Shown here piece by piece: positions 7,370 to 17,170 of a DNA stretch of 64,000 bases. Within the stretch, counting starts at the first letter, position 1. Each line of letters starts with the position of its first letter. Source of the DNA: Caryophanales bacterium UBA784 (lineage in GTDB: Bacteria > Bacillota_I > Bacilli_A > RFN20 > CAG-288); contig DBJE01000005.1 in the NCBI GenBank assembly GCA_002297045.1, positions 1 to 64,000 of the forward strand, in the 5' to 3' direction. Both the position numbers and the translations under genes were made by a program. The notes under the pieces are model-generated. The model had not been told where the DNA came from. It saw only the letters and a program-made list of their open reading frames with translations, and did not search any database.

Positions 7370-9841
7370 TTATATCATCCGTGATGGATGGCAGGTAAAG
7401 TAGACAATCTGTCTGTCTTTGGAGATTTCATCAAGGAAGTCTTTGGCTTTCTTCCTGTGGTCTTCATCTAAAAACATGAATAAATCATCCCTAATCAGGA
7501 ACGGTCTGTCTTCTTTGAAGATGTTGTCGAGAAGAGCTAAGGTATAACAGAGAAGGACAAGCGCCCTCTGCCCGCTTGAAAGATGGGTGTAATCGACTGT
7601 GTTTCCCTTTTCAATCAGAGAGACATTAAACGAGGTGTCAAAACTGACCTTTGTTCCCCATATTTTCTCTAGCCTATCGCTATAATGGACGAATCTTTCT
7701 TTCCTAGGCTGGATATACCGGAATTTGATCTTGTCTTCCGCCTGGTCAAGAAACTCAATTGTCTTTTTAATCCTTTCTTCCTTATGGCTTAGTTTCCCAT
7801 ACCTTTCTTTTAAATCAGGAAGGGTAGCAATCTGCTCGTTCCAGGTATTTATCCTATCTTCGTTTTCTTCAATCCTTCTTACTCGTTCTGCCTTTTGATC
7901 GGACAGCTCATTCCTTTTCTCGGTTAATGGGTTCCTGTCAATCGGCTGAAGATTATCCCTCTTCTGTGTCGGGCTGATGTTTTTTTCCGACCGGTAGTTT
8001 TCTAGCTGCCTGTCGGCCGACTTCCAATTGCTGATTGCTGTGTTATAGTCCGCAATCTTCTGGCGTAGATTGGTGAGAGAAGAAAGTCTGTATTTTTCTA
8101 GGAAATGGTCTATCTTAGCGGTGCATTCCTGGATAGCTTTCTTGTTTTCCTGCTTTTTTATTTCAAAGTCCTTGGCTTTGTTTTGTAAACGATCAAAGGT
8201 GGAAACTTCGTTTGACAAGGTTATAAGGCAGGACTCATAATCATCAGAAAATAGCTTATATTTGGAAAAGAAATCCGAAAGCGATTTTTGATAGTTAGAC
8301 AAGGCTTCTTTCTTTTCGTTATGGAGTCTGTCTTCTTCTTCCTTCTTTGCGAGAAGAGAGGCGTATCGGACATAGTCGCTTGATAGGCGCCCATAGGCTT
8401 CTTCGACGTCGTCTCCCTGTATGCCTAGAATCTTCTTCATGACTGCCGTCTGCTTAGCGAATGCTTCTTTTTCCTTATTAGGAATCGTCTGGTCACCTTC
8501 TTTTTCTTTCTTAAGAAATCCCCTGACGGCAAAGACGACAGCCGGAAGAAGAAGCAGATAACACCATTTTGATAGAAGAAGACCAAGAAAGATGCCGGCA
8601 AGTAAAGTGGCAAGTGACAAGGCAAGAAAAACAATCAGGGAAGCCGGAAGGCTCTTTTTTCCTGCGGGAGCATTCTTAGAATCCGCCTCGTATTCTTTTT
8701 TTGCTTCCTTATAGTTGGCATAGGCGTTTTTTGCCTCATCCCTATTTATCGGATGAAGAGAAAACCGCTTTAGGATTTCCTCTTCCTCATCCGACAGCAA
8801 TGACGCCGGCCTGGCGTTTTTCCTTCTTAGGTAGTCATAGACATCCTTGCGGACTTTCTCGAGGATTTCCGTAGATGGTATCCCATCAGCAAACTTCTCT
8901 TTGAGCTGATGATATTTTGCTTTTTCTGTATCCGATAAAGGTGAGCTATCTTGGAAGCTAGTAATGCTGTCTTTCGTCGCTATGGCTTTTTCGACATCCT
9001 GTAACTCATCTTCGCTTGGAATGCCACAGGGGAATCCGGTCTTCTTCTTTTCGACTAGGGCTTTTGCCTCTTCCACCATCTTTTGCTTGTCGGACAGCGA
9101 CTTATAGACCTCAATAGAAGCATTGATCTTCATTGCTTCATCCTGCTTCTTGCGGTTGTCTTTTATTTCCTGCTCAAGCAGATCTAAGTCGGCATAGTCT
9201 TTATCAAGTTCCTCCTGCTTTTTGTCTCTATTCTGCTGTAATTCTTCGATTTCGTTTATCTTTAAACGACATTCGGCTATTTTTCCACTTTTCTGAGCAT
9301 TTCTTGCCGGTTTGAATGTTCTCTGAAAAACCACGAGTTTGTCTTTGATGTCATCAAAGGTATTGCCTTGTCCGGTGCCATCTGTATACTGTCCCCTTTT
9401 GCTGTCAATGGATTCGGTTGATGATATGGTTAAGTCTTCGGGAGTAAGGAAGACAAGTTTCCTAAAGGACTCACGGTCAAGTCCTCCGAAGAACTGAGCA
9501 CCAGGCTCATCCTCTATCTCCCTTTCTTTCCCATTGCAGAAGAACTTGACTGTATCGCTTTTTGCCGTGTTTCCGAAATGACGTTCGATGCGATATGTCT
9601 TTCCCTGATCCGTAAACTCGAGTGATCCTCCGCAGTCTTCTTTTGAGTAAGGAAGATAGCGTTCCCGTTCCTGACTGTTTCTCCGTGCTCCGAATCCATA
9701 AAACCTAGCCAGAAGGAAATTCGCCAGAGTGGTCTTCCCTTCCCCATTGTTTTCTAGAAAGGTGTTGATTCCTTTCTGAAAGTTAAACGTTCTGTTTTCA
9801 ATGTTTCCGAAAGCACGGACATAAGCCTGTGTCAGTTCCAT
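7370..9841 (-). CDS. SbcC/YhaN-like SMC-type ATPase
   Basis: An 823-residue ATPase of the Rad50/SbcC group. The Walker A motif is NNGEGKTT near residue 35. Long charged coiled-coil arms follow. A hydrophobic pair of helices sits near residues 400-440 (LIVFLALSLATLLAGIFLGL). The ABC signature LSSGQRALV is at about 760, followed by a Walker-B-like stretch PFLIRDDLFMFLDE. A membrane segment in the middle of the arms is typical of the Bacillus YhaN family rather than classical SbcC. It directly follows the YhaO-like nuclease gene (1-base gap). The pair probably forms a DNA-end-processing complex at the membrane. Confidence 0.85.
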   Translation of the reverse strand: MELTQAYVRAFGNIENRTFNFQKGINTFLENNGEGKTTLANFLLARFYGFGARRNSQERERYLPYSKEDCGGSLEFTDQGKTYRIERHFGNTAKSDTVKFFCNGKEREIEDEPGAQFFGGLDRESFRKLVFLTPEDLTISSTESIDSKRGQYTDGTGQGNTFDDIKDKLVVFQRTFKPARNAQKSGKIAECRLKINEIEELQQNRDKKQEELDKDYADLDLLEQEIKDNRKKQDEAMKINASIEVYKSLSDKQKMVEEAKALVEKKKTGFPCGIPSEDELQDVEKAIATKDSITSFQDSSPLSDTEKAKYHQLKEKFADGIPSTEILEKVRKDVYDYLRRKNARPASLLSDEEEEILKRFSLHPINRDEAKNAYANYKEAKKEYEADSKNAPAGKKSLPASLIVFLALSLATLLAGIFLGLLLSKWCYLLLLPAVVFAVRGFLKKEKEGDQTIPNKEKEAFAKQTAVMKKILGIQGDDVEEAYGRLSSDYVRYASLLAKKEEEDRLHNEKKEALSNYQKSLSDFFSKYKLFSDDYESCLITLSNEVSTFDRLQNKAKDFEIKKQENKKAIQECTAKIDHFLEKYRLSSLTNLRQKIADYNTAISNWKSADRQLENYRSEKNISPTQKRDNLQPIDRNPLTEKRNELSDQKAERVRRIEENEDRINTWNEQIATLPDLKERYGKLSHKEERIKKTIEFLDQAEDKIKFRYIQPRKERFVHYSDRLEKIWGTKVSFDTSFNVSLIEKGNTVDYTHLSSGQRALVLLCYTLALLDNIFKEDRPFLIRDDLFMFLDEDHRKKAKDFLDEISKDRQIVYFTCHPSRMI

Positions 9842-9842
9842 T

Positions 9843-10904
9843 CTAGAAAAGCTCCTTGTTTGCTAAGGCAGCTAGGCCTAAGGCAATGATGTATTGTTTA
9901 TCTTCCTCGGACAACGTGCTATCACTTACTACCAGGCGATAGAATTCTCCTCTTAAGAAGGGATCACTCTTTAATTTTTCTGTGTCAAACTGAACCCCGG
10001 TGAGTTTTTTGACGTTGATGAGTCTAGCAAGTCCACTGAGCTGTGTTTCAATATCCTCTGCGGTGAACTCTGCATCTTCCTTTACGTCTCCCTTTAGAAT
10101 AATGCGGTAGACATCATTTGGATTAAACGGAACGGTAGATTTAATTTTCCGGACAATATCCGGGACAGAGCTCCTTGAAGTGATGTCAATTGTCTCTTCA
10201 TGGATGACAATGTGGGAAAAAGGAACGAATTCCTTTTTGATTCTTTGGTTTTCAATCGTTAACAGGATGAATCCTTTTTCTCCGATTTCATCAAATCCTC
10301 TCCCCTGAAGACAGCCAGGGTAGGCATAACTTCCCCGGTCGTCAATCCTTCCCTGCTGATAGGAATGGATATGTCCAAGGGCAAGATAGTCGATGTTTTT
10401 ATCCTTGAGTTTCCGTAAGCAGATTCCATCCATTCCCGGTTTATCCTGAATTGCTCCGTGCAGCCTGACGATATTGGTCTTGCGTTGGTCAAGAGATAGT
10501 GTGTCATACAGGGAGAGGACATTATCCTTAGCCCTTTCGATGCCGCTTAAGACAATATTCCCGCCTAAAGGATAGCTTGTCCAGACTACAGAAAACCGTT
10601 TTAGGTTTTCCGGAACATTCTCATCTAATCCATACCGGTCATGATTGCCTTTTAGATAATAGAAGGTAATCTCCGGATATCTGCGGATGACGTCGTAGAA
10701 GAACTTCTTGTCTTTGCTCGACGGCGTGTCTGAGTCAAAGACATCTCCGGAAAGAAGAAGAACAGATACTCCGTTTTCTTTTGCGTAATCGGCAAGACGG
10801 GAAAAGGAGTTTCTGACTTCTCTTTTCCTGACATCGGATATGTTCTTCCTCTTGTTGTCGATTGGAGAGCCAAGATGCAAATCAGCTGCGTGAATAATTT
10901 TCAT
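9843..10904 (-). CDS. YhaO/SbcD-like DNA repair exonuclease (metallophosphoesterase)
   Basis: A 353-residue calcineurin-type phosphoesterase of the Mre11/SbcD group. Metal-binding motifs appear in order: DLHLG near residue 8, GDVFD near 55, GNHDR near 85, LHGAIQ near 145 and GHIHS near 175. It lacks the longer capping domain of E. coli SbcD, as YhaO proteins do. It is the first gene of the unit with the YhaN-like ATPase. An ATG with AAAGGAG upstream supports the start, and a TATAAT near 10941-10946 (minus strand) may be its -10 element. Confidence 0.88.
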   Translation of the reverse strand: MKIIHAADLHLGSPIDNKRKNISDVRKREVRNSFSRLADYAKENGVSVLLLSGDVFDSDTPSSKDKKFFYDVIRRYPEITFYYLKGNHDRYGLDENVPENLKRFSVVWTSYPLGGNIVLSGIERAKDNVLSLYDTLSLDQRKTNIVRLHGAIQDKPGMDGICLRKLKDKNIDYLALGHIHSYQQGRIDDRGSYAYPGCLQGRGFDEIGEKGFILLTIENQRIKKEFVPFSHIVIHEETIDITSRSSVPDIVRKIKSTVPFNPNDVYRIILKGDVKEDAEFTAEDIETQLSGLARLINVKKLTGVQFDTEKLKSDPFLRGEFYRLVVSDSTLSEEDKQYIIALGLAALANKELF

Positions 10905-11099
10905 TGTTGCTCCTTTTAAAGCCGAATACTCTTTTTGAAAAAATTATAGCACTAGTACTGATTGGATTTATAGGAAGAATCCTTATTGATCCTGTTGGAT
11001 GCTACATGGGACAAAGAACTTTTTAAAATGGACATAAATGGCAAAATGTGACTTGAAGAAGGCTGGGGGGATATAACAATCGCCGGAGGAAATACATAT

Positions 11100-11432
11100 A
11101 TGATGAAAAAAAGATTGATGTTCGTTCCGGCTTTATTTGCAATGTTATTAGGGATGACAGGTTGTGCGAAAAATGATTCTTATGCCCATATCAAGTCACA
11201 TCTAAAGGATCCCGATTCGTTTAAGGTATACAATTGTGAGTCGGTAAGTGATGACAAATGCACTGTATATAAAATCGAGTATAATGCAAAAAATAGTTTT
11301 GGCGCCTATACAGGAAGAGAAACCGTATATGCTCTCTATGATAAAGAAGATGATAGCTGGGAGTGCTCATATTGTGAAGTACTTGAAGGCTATTGCTTAA
11401 CGGCGTATGTTTTAATAGAATTGTCGAAATAA
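11100..11432 (+). CDS. Small lipoprotein of unknown function
   Basis: A 110-residue protein with an export signal ending in a GMTGC lipobox (Cys about residue 22), so it is probably membrane-anchored outside the cell. Two ATG codons lie in tandem. A GGAGG sits about nine bases upstream of the first. The mature part has four further Cys residues that could form disulfides. No family is recognised. It stands alone between the yhaO promoter region and a decayed locus. Confidence 0.7.
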   Translation: MMKKRLMFVPALFAMLLGMTGCAKNDSYAHIKSHLKDPDSFKVYNCESVSDDKCTVYKIEYNAKNSFGAYTGRETVYALYDKEDDSWECSYCEVLEGYCLTAYVLIELSK

Positions 11433-11465
11433 AAACAATCTCGTCTTTAGAAGTTAATTTTAAAA

Positions 11466-11515
11466 AATTCTCCTGTTTTCCTTTTACTGTGGGAATTCAG
11501 GAGAATTATTTTTTC
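11466..11515 (+). terminator. Terminator-like hairpin after the small lipoprotein gene
   Basis: A ten-base perfect inverted repeat AATTCTCCTG / CAGGAGAATT, with a 22-base loop, followed by ATTTTTTC. The loop is long but the T run is good. Confidence 0.6.
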
Positions 11516-11914
11516 AATAATAGAGTGGACATCTATTTGTTTCTTTTAGCCTACCCCCTAATCTTGGACTTTAGACAGGACTGTAGCATAGCAAATGGAC
11601 ACGGCCACCTATCAACAATCTGCCGGTTGGCTATGCTGCGAGAAGAGTCTCTGCTTTCACTCCTGATGAAGAGGCAGAAAAATGGCACATATAAGGCCAG
11701 GATGGGGTGAATTTACCACACTCTTTCATTTCTTGTGAAGATAAAAAAAACTAAAACAAAGGACTTTTTGGCTCTATCTTGTTCAGAAAGTGTCAAAGTG
11801 GATTCCTTTTTTTGATGCTTTGTCTTTTCTTCCGGACCAATGATTTCTTTTCGCCTGAAATGCCGGTCATTGACTAATGCAACTTCCGTAAAGGGGAATT
11901 GGATTCCGGATAGA
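11516..11914. other. Gene-poor decayed stretch
   Basis: No intact gene. A 30-codon stretch ending at about 11691 on the plus strand reads YAARRVSAFTPDEEAEKWHI before a stop and looks like the tail of a lost gene. An imperfect inverted repeat (GTAGCATAGC ... GCTATGCTGC, about 11582-11641) lies over it. Neither is enough to name an element. Confidence 0.35.
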
Positions 11915-12645
11915 TTAATGTTGATACCTCTCTTGCAAAGTAAGGAAAAAGTAAGGATAGTTATTCCGTCGTTTGAACCCGCTTTTTGACGCAAATCCAT
12001 ATTGTACTGGTTTTAATGTTGTCTGATTAACCTGCTTAATCTCTTCCCTGATGATTTCATCGTCATTGGGATGATTGGTAAACTTGTATTCAAAGAACAC
12101 GTAACCATCTTCGCTCTTTTCAATCACATCAAACTGACCATTTGTTTTTTTATTGGATTGTCATACCAATAGGTTCCGATATTAAGAAGAACGGGAGCAA
12201 GCTTCCCTTGTCTCTATACTGCTACCGAGGAGGAAGAACTTAAATTTTGTCGACCTTGCGTACTTGTCGATGATTTCCTGTAATTTGGAATCGCAGCCCT
12301 TAATTACGCCCTGAAGGTAGGGGTATTCATCCAAGACAAAATAAAATTCGTTATCTATGGCATAGTTAAACAGAAAGCTGACTGCATCAAAAAAAGAATG
12401 AAAAAGAATGTCTGGAAGATTAAGAACTGTCTGAATCGCTTTTGAGAGTTGCTCGGTATTTTCCTTTTCGTTTGATTCTTTACACTGATAAAGAATAAAC
12501 GATACTCCTGTGTTTGTGAGAACGTGCTTGATTAATTCCGTTTTCCCATGCGTCTACGTCCATAGATGATACAGGCTTGATAGCCTTTTGCTGACAATAA
12601 GCGATTGATTTCTTTCTGCTCTTTTTCTCTACTAACAAACTGCAT
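11915..12645 (-). pseudogene. Broken DUF234-type AAA ATPase
   Basis: Reading the minus strand across at least two frame changes gives the parts of an ATP-binding protein of the archaeal-type ATPase/DUF234 family. The start is MQFVSREKEQ at 12645. The Walker A is IYGRRRMGKT, after which the frame breaks. A Walker-B-like FYFVLDEYPYL follows, then FLLGSSIETME (the M is AGG). After a further break the nuclease-like tail reads FEYKFTNH...GFASKSGF. No single frame spans the gene, so it is inactive. The AGG-as-Met site (ETME) suggests it was resident under the altered code before decaying. Confidence 0.75.
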
Positions 12646-13296
12646 TTTGATATCCCTCTTAGTAAATCATAAATTAGTAAACCAAGAACTACAAACGCTA
12701 TACTAAACCGTTGACTTAATTTCAAGAAAACGAAGTTATGGGAGTGGTGAGACGTCTGAAGTCAAAATCATATCAGCAATTTTTCTGAAAAATAATCTTT
12801 ATGCATTGTAAAAATGAATAGATCCAGAAAGCCACAGAAATCAAGATAAAAGGCGACATTCCCCAAGAATTTCATGGAAGAGGATGGACTTCCTTTGTTT
12901 CCTCTGCTTAGTGTATTAATCCCCCCCCGATGCAGAGGTGCAATTTAAATTTATTCTATCGATGGGTATGGCGATATGATTATTCCATAATCGAAAATCT
13001 TTTAGGTTGTCTGGGTCCAGACACATGGAAGGTATCTTTCTCTTAGGCACCCCTAAGGAGATGTTATTCAGATTGACGAGGTTTAAAGTCATCGGAAGCA
13101 AGAAATAGGATGTACTGACCAAAGGGCAGGGACGGACTCTGACCCTGCTGTACTTTGTCTCCTCTTCTATTCTCATTTCATTTCAAAATTCAGCAACTCA
13201 TGCTTTTGCCTTCTGATTGAACCACGATTTGCCTTCCTAACTGTGCAGAGAAGGAATCATGGTAAAATAAAAGCCGGATTTTTAGGAGGCTCGCTG
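12646..13296. other. Long gap without a supported gene
   Basis: About 650 bases between the broken ATPase and the S41 protease. It holds a run of eight C (12921-12928). A possible 86-residue minus-strand frame (12916-13176) has no recognisable similarity and no good start, so it is not called. The AGGAGG site for the protease is at the right edge (13284-13289). Confidence 0.4.
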
Positions 13297-14775
13297 ATGA
13301 AACAAGGCAGAGAAAAGGGCTCTTCTTTAGTGAAGAATACGATTCTAGGGATTACGGGTCTTGGATGTCTTATCGCTTCCGCATTCTGTATCTATCAGCA
13401 CTATACCAGGGTGAAACTGGACAAGGACGAACAGAAGATTGTTGAGGAATACCGTCTTTTAAAGAATGATTGGCTCTATGGAAATGAGACGGAGTATCTT
13501 TCTGATTTTGCTTTGCAGGGGATTCTTTTGGGACCAAGTGAAGAAAGGAACGATCCCTATACCTTTTACACTTCAAATAGGGAGGAACAGGGTCTTTCAA
13601 GGGACGGAAAAGGGTTTGGCTTCTCTTCCCATAGTTATGATGGTGGACTTTACGTCAGTGAAGTCCACGTTGATTCTTCTGCCGAGGAAGCCGGTCTTGC
13701 CGTCGGTGATGTTCTTTATTCTATCTCATCCCCTTTTTCCTATCAGTTTAACGAACGCTCCTATTCTGAAGTCAGCACCTATCTTAAGACGCTTTCTTCA
13801 GAAGAAACCTATACTTTTAGCGGAGTCCATGCAAACGGGAAGGCGTTCGAAGTCCAGAGGAAAAAAGGAACTTATTCCACACGTCTTGTCGATCTTCTTG
13901 CAGCTCCATCTTCGTCTAACGGAAATACTCTGATTCTTAAAATCAATACTAGGCTAGGTTCTCCGACATCTGCGTTAAAAGCATTTCTGGAAGAATACAA
14001 GAAAGACACAAAGCATCTAGTTCTTGATTTCCGCGGTAATGGAGGAGGGTATCTGGATCAGGCGGCAGAGAGGGCATCCCTTTTTGTAAAAAAAGGGACG
14101 CTCATCTATGAGAGGAAAGACAAAAACGGAAAGACCATAGCCTCGGTCAGTCAGGAAAAGAGCCCGTCCTATTCGTTTGAGAACTATTCCATCATCAGGG
14201 ATGGAAACACTGCCAGTGCCAGTGAATCGTTTATTCTGGCTAGGCGCGCCGGGACAAACGCAAAAGTTTACGGCCTAAAAAGCTACGGAAAAGGAATCGC
14301 CCAGAACATCAGACAGTTTTCCGATGGCTCTGTCGTCCGCTATACTTCTGCCTATGTCTATGGCCCGGAAAGAGCAAATGAGACAAGGTATGACGAAGGA
14401 AAAGACGATGACGGGATTAGGTGCATCCATAAGAAAGGGATTCTTCCTGATGTCGCCTATCCTCTTGATTATTCTTTTTTGGCTTCCGACTGGGATATTA
14501 GCGAAACCAAAGGAATATCGGATTACGGACAGGACATGTTCCTTCGTGCCTTAAATCTCCTTTATCCTGATGTTCCGGACAACTATTCCAAAACCTACCA
14601 TTTTGATGATGCGATAGAAAGTTACTTTAGCCTTGTTAAGGACAAGTATTCCATTACTGATGCATTTGATGATGATGGGACAAGGAACAGGAAATTGAAC
14701 CAGAAATGGGTGAAAGACTGTTATGATCTCTATCTTGACTATTCTCAGAAACTGACAAGGAGGGTTTATGACTGA
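13297..14775 (+). CDS. S41-family PDZ serine protease (C-terminal processing protease type)
   Basis: A 492-residue protein anchored by one N-terminal helix (about residues 12-35), probably acting outside the membrane. A PDZ domain (GFGFSSHSYDGG...GLAVGDVLYSIS) lies near residues 95-150. The catalytic domain has NTASASE with Ser307, SYGKG with Lys332, and Gln336. The spacing of 25 and 4 residues is that of the Ser-Lys-Gln triad of CtpB. I chose the ATG at 13297 behind AGGAGG rather than the frame opening at 13243. Its stop overlaps the uvrB start, so the two genes form an operon. Confidence 0.88.
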   Translation: MKQGREKGSSLVKNTILGITGLGCLIASAFCIYQHYTRVKLDKDEQKIVEEYRLLKNDWLYGNETEYLSDFALQGILLGPSEERNDPYTFYTSNREEQGLSRDGKGFGFSSHSYDGGLYVSEVHVDSSAEEAGLAVGDVLYSISSPFSYQFNERSYSEVSTYLKTLSSEETYTFSGVHANGKAFEVQRKKGTYSTRLVDLLAAPSSSNGNTLILKINTRLGSPTSALKAFLEEYKKDTKHLVLDFRGNGGGYLDQAAERASLFVKKGTLIYERKDKNGKTIASVSQEKSPSYSFENYSIIRDGNTASASESFILARRAGTNAKVYGLKSYGKGIAQNIRQFSDGSVVRYTSAYVYGPERANETRYDEGKDDDGIRCIHKKGILPDVAYPLDYSFLASDWDISETKGISDYGQDMFLRALNLLYPDVPDNYSKTYHFDDAIESYFSLVKDKYSITDAFDDDGTRNRKLNQKWVKDCYDLYLDYSQKLTRRVYD

Positions 14776-16753
14776 TTCTGAGCATCGCTTTGAACTGATT
14801 TCCCCATATCATCCTACCGGCGACCAGCCGGAAGCCATCAAGGAACTTGTTGACGGAATCCAAGAAGACAAAAAGTGGCAGGTCCTTCAAGGGGCAACGG
14901 GCACGGGCAAGACTTTTACGATGGCAAACATTATCCAGGCCTGTCAGCGGACGACAATGGTCCTTGTCCACAATAAGACCCTGGCTGCCCAGCTTTATGG
15001 CGAGTTCAAAGAACTCTTCCCTCACAACCGGGTGGAGTATTTTATTTCCAATTTCGATTTTTATCAGCCGGAAGCCTATATTCCTAAGACCGATACCTTT
15101 ATTGATAAACAGGTGGTTAGGAACCAGGAAATCGAGAGGAGGCGTGCCTCAGCCGTCAACTCCCTTCTTGAACGGAAAGATACTATTGTTGTCTGTTCTG
15201 TCGCTTCCATCTATGGTCTCAGTGATCCTGACGAATACCGTGATCTTGCCTTTACTCTTCATGTGGGGGAGCCTTTCAACGCCAAGGAAATCGGACAGAA
15301 GCTTCTTGCCGCCCAATATAAACGAAACGATAGGGATTTACAGCCTGGCTGTTTCCGCATCCGCGGAGATGTGATGGATATTTTCCCTCCGAGCGGAGAC
15401 AAATACATTATCCGTGTCTTTTCGGATTTTGATGAAATCAGCGAGATTGATCAGATTCAGCCTACGACAGGCGATGTCGTTCAGACAAGGGAGTACTATC
15501 CTTTCTTCCCGGCTAGTGAACATGCCTCGGGAAGAGAACGGATTAGGCGGGCATGTAAGACTATCCGCGAAGAGAGGAACGAGCGCCTGAAGTTTTTTGA
15601 GGATCAAGGAAAACTTCTTGAGGCAGAACGCCTTAAGCAGAGAACCGAACACGATTTAGACTATCTAAGTGAATTTGGAAGGTGTGCCGGGATTGAAAAC
15701 TATGCCCGTCATTTTGACGGACGTAAGCCAGGGGAGACTCCTTATACCCTTTTCGATTACTTCCCTAAGGATTTCCTAAGGTTCATCGACGAAAGTCATG
15801 TGACCATTCCTCAGATCGGGGCGAGGTATCATGGAGACAGAAGCCGGAAGGAGACCCTTGTCGAGTATGGCTTCCGTCTGCCTTCCGCCTTAGACAACCG
15901 ACCTTTGAAATTCGATGAGTTTGAGAAGAAAATCACCAATGTCATCTGTACTTCCGCTACGCCTGGAGACTATGAACTTGACCAATGCGGACACCATGTT
16001 GTGGAACAGATTATCCGTCCTACCGGACTTCTTGATCCGATTATCGAGGTTCGCTCGAACAAGAACAACCCGGTCTATGATGTCAGGAAGGAAATCGAAG
16101 ACCGGATTAAGAAAAATGAGCGTGTCCTGATTGTCACTCTGACTGTCAAAGACGCTGAAAACCTTTCTGAGTTTCTTGAGTCAAAGGGATTTAAAGTCGC
16201 TTACCTTCAGCATGAAATCCTCACTAGGGAACGGACGGAAATCATCTATAAGCTGAGAAAAGGAATCTATGATGTCCTTGTCGGTATAAACCTTCTTCGC
16301 GAAGGACTCGATATTCCTGAAGTTTCCCTTATTGCCATCTTTGATGCTGACAGAGAAGGGTTCCTCCGTTCTGCCCGCTCCCTTACCCAAATTGCCGGCC
16401 GTGCGGCAAGAAATGCAAATGGACGGGTCATCAGGTACTGCGATAATATTTCCGATGCTAGGGCACAGACGATTAAGGAGACGAAACGGCGCCGCGAGAT
16501 ACAGGAAGCCTATAATGCTGCCCATCATATTGTCCCTAAGACCATCGTCAAGCCAGTGGAAGAGCCAATCCATATTGTCGGTAAGAAACAGGAAAAGGGA
16601 TTCGAAGGCGGAAAACTGACGGCCAAGCAGACACAGATGAGGATTCGCCGTCTGACGACGGAAAGGAATAAAGCCGCCAAGGCACTTGACTTTGATCAGG
16701 CCGCCTTGCTCCGTGATCAGATTTTTGAATTAAAAGCTACTTTGGCAAAATAA
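14768..16753 (+). CDS. uvrB: Excinuclease ABC subunit UvrB
   Basis: The damage-verifying helicase subunit of nucleotide excision repair, which acts with UvrA and UvrC. It has 661 residues, a normal length. Walker A GATGTGKT, the beta-hairpin region YQPEAYIPKTDTFIDK, IDESHVT, the LPSALDNRPL motif, REGLDIPEV, QIAGRAARN and the C-terminal UVR motif (last 35 residues) are all present. Several AGG codons fall on Met positions: residues 118, 124 and 125 (VVMNQEIEMMR), 353 (AMYHGD), 556 (VIMY) and 565. Conserved Arg in GDRSRKE and GRAARN are AGA, CGG and CGT. The start overlaps the protease stop, with AAGGAGGG just upstream. Confidence 0.97.
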   Translation: MTDSEHRFELISPYHPTGDQPEAIKELVDGIQEDKKWQVLQGATGTGKTFTMANIIQACQRTTMVLVHNKTLAAQLYGEFKELFPHNRVEYFISNFDFYQPEAYIPKTDTFIDKQVVRNQEIERRRASAVNSLLERKDTIVVCSVASIYGLSDPDEYRDLAFTLHVGEPFNAKEIGQKLLAAQYKRNDRDLQPGCFRIRGDVMDIFPPSGDKYIIRVFSDFDEISEIDQIQPTTGDVVQTREYYPFFPASEHASGRERIRRACKTIREERNERLKFFEDQGKLLEAERLKQRTEHDLDYLSEFGRCAGIENYARHFDGRKPGETPYTLFDYFPKDFLRFIDESHVTIPQIGARYHGDRSRKETLVEYGFRLPSALDNRPLKFDEFEKKITNVICTSATPGDYELDQCGHHVVEQIIRPTGLLDPIIEVRSNKNNPVYDVRKEIEDRIKKNERVLIVTLTVKDAENLSEFLESKGFKVAYLQHEILTRERTEIIYKLRKGIYDVLVGINLLREGLDIPEVSLIAIFDADREGFLRSARSLTQIAGRAARNANGRVIRYCDNISDARAQTIKETKRRREIQEAYNAAHHIVPKTIVKPVEEPIHIVGKKQEKGFEGGKLTAKQTQMRIRRLTTERNKAAKALDFDQAALLRDQIFELKATLAK

Positions 16754-17110
16754 GACATAGTTAAGTCCATAAAATTTATGCCCTATTGTGTGTACGAATC
16801 AAAATGGTTTTGTTACTGCCTGAAATTAAGAATCGGACACAGGATGCTGAAAAACCAAACTGCTGTTATTTATCTGTTTTCCATGATTTTTAGAGTAAAT
16901 TTCCAAAAAAATCGAATAAAAATAAGAATATGTTAATTTTAAACTTTCTAGATGTTTCTAGATAATTTCTAGATGTTCTAGAAATAACTAATCTGCATTA
17001 TTCCTATGACATGGTATACGGAAAAACAGGCGACATTTTTCTTTTTCCGACCTAGAAAAAACAAGAGAGGCCGACGATTGACCTACTTTCTTTTCCTGTC
17101 CTTGTTTTCG
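16754..17110. promoter_or_regulatory. Upstream region of enolase with an array of TCTAGA palindromes
   Basis: A 417-base gap separates uvrB from eno. At 16947, 16957, 16968 and 16977 four copies of TTCTAGA, each holding the palindrome TCTAGA, start 10, 11 and 9 bases apart, about one DNA turn each. They lie about 130 bases upstream of the eno -35 element. Such phased repeats look like a cooperative operator array, but no cognate regulator can be assigned. The rest of the gap shows no gene. Confidence 0.5.
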
Positions 17111-17139
17111 TTAACAACGGCAATAAATTTTTGTATAAT
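17111..17139 (+). promoter_or_regulatory. Enolase promoter
   Basis: TTAACA (17111-17116), a 17-base spacer and TATAAT (17134-17139), then AGGAGG at 17156-17161 ahead of the ATG. This is a strong vegetative promoter, as expected for a glycolytic gene. Confidence 0.8.
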
Positions 17140-17170
17140 AAACAAGGATAAATTAGGAGGAGATTACTCA

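Noticed and set aside
11713..12000. A 95-residue open frame on the minus strand
   Set aside because: It overlaps the broken ATPase in another frame and has no similarity to known proteins; it is a by-product of the frameshifts.
3044..12900. Shared TGGACTTCCTTTGT near 3044 and 12885 as a repeat family
   Set aside because: Only about 14 bases match and there are no flanking duplications; chance or low complexity is enough.
12921..12928. Run of eight C as a phase-variation tract
   Set aside because: It is not inside an intact gene, so no on/off switch can be shown.
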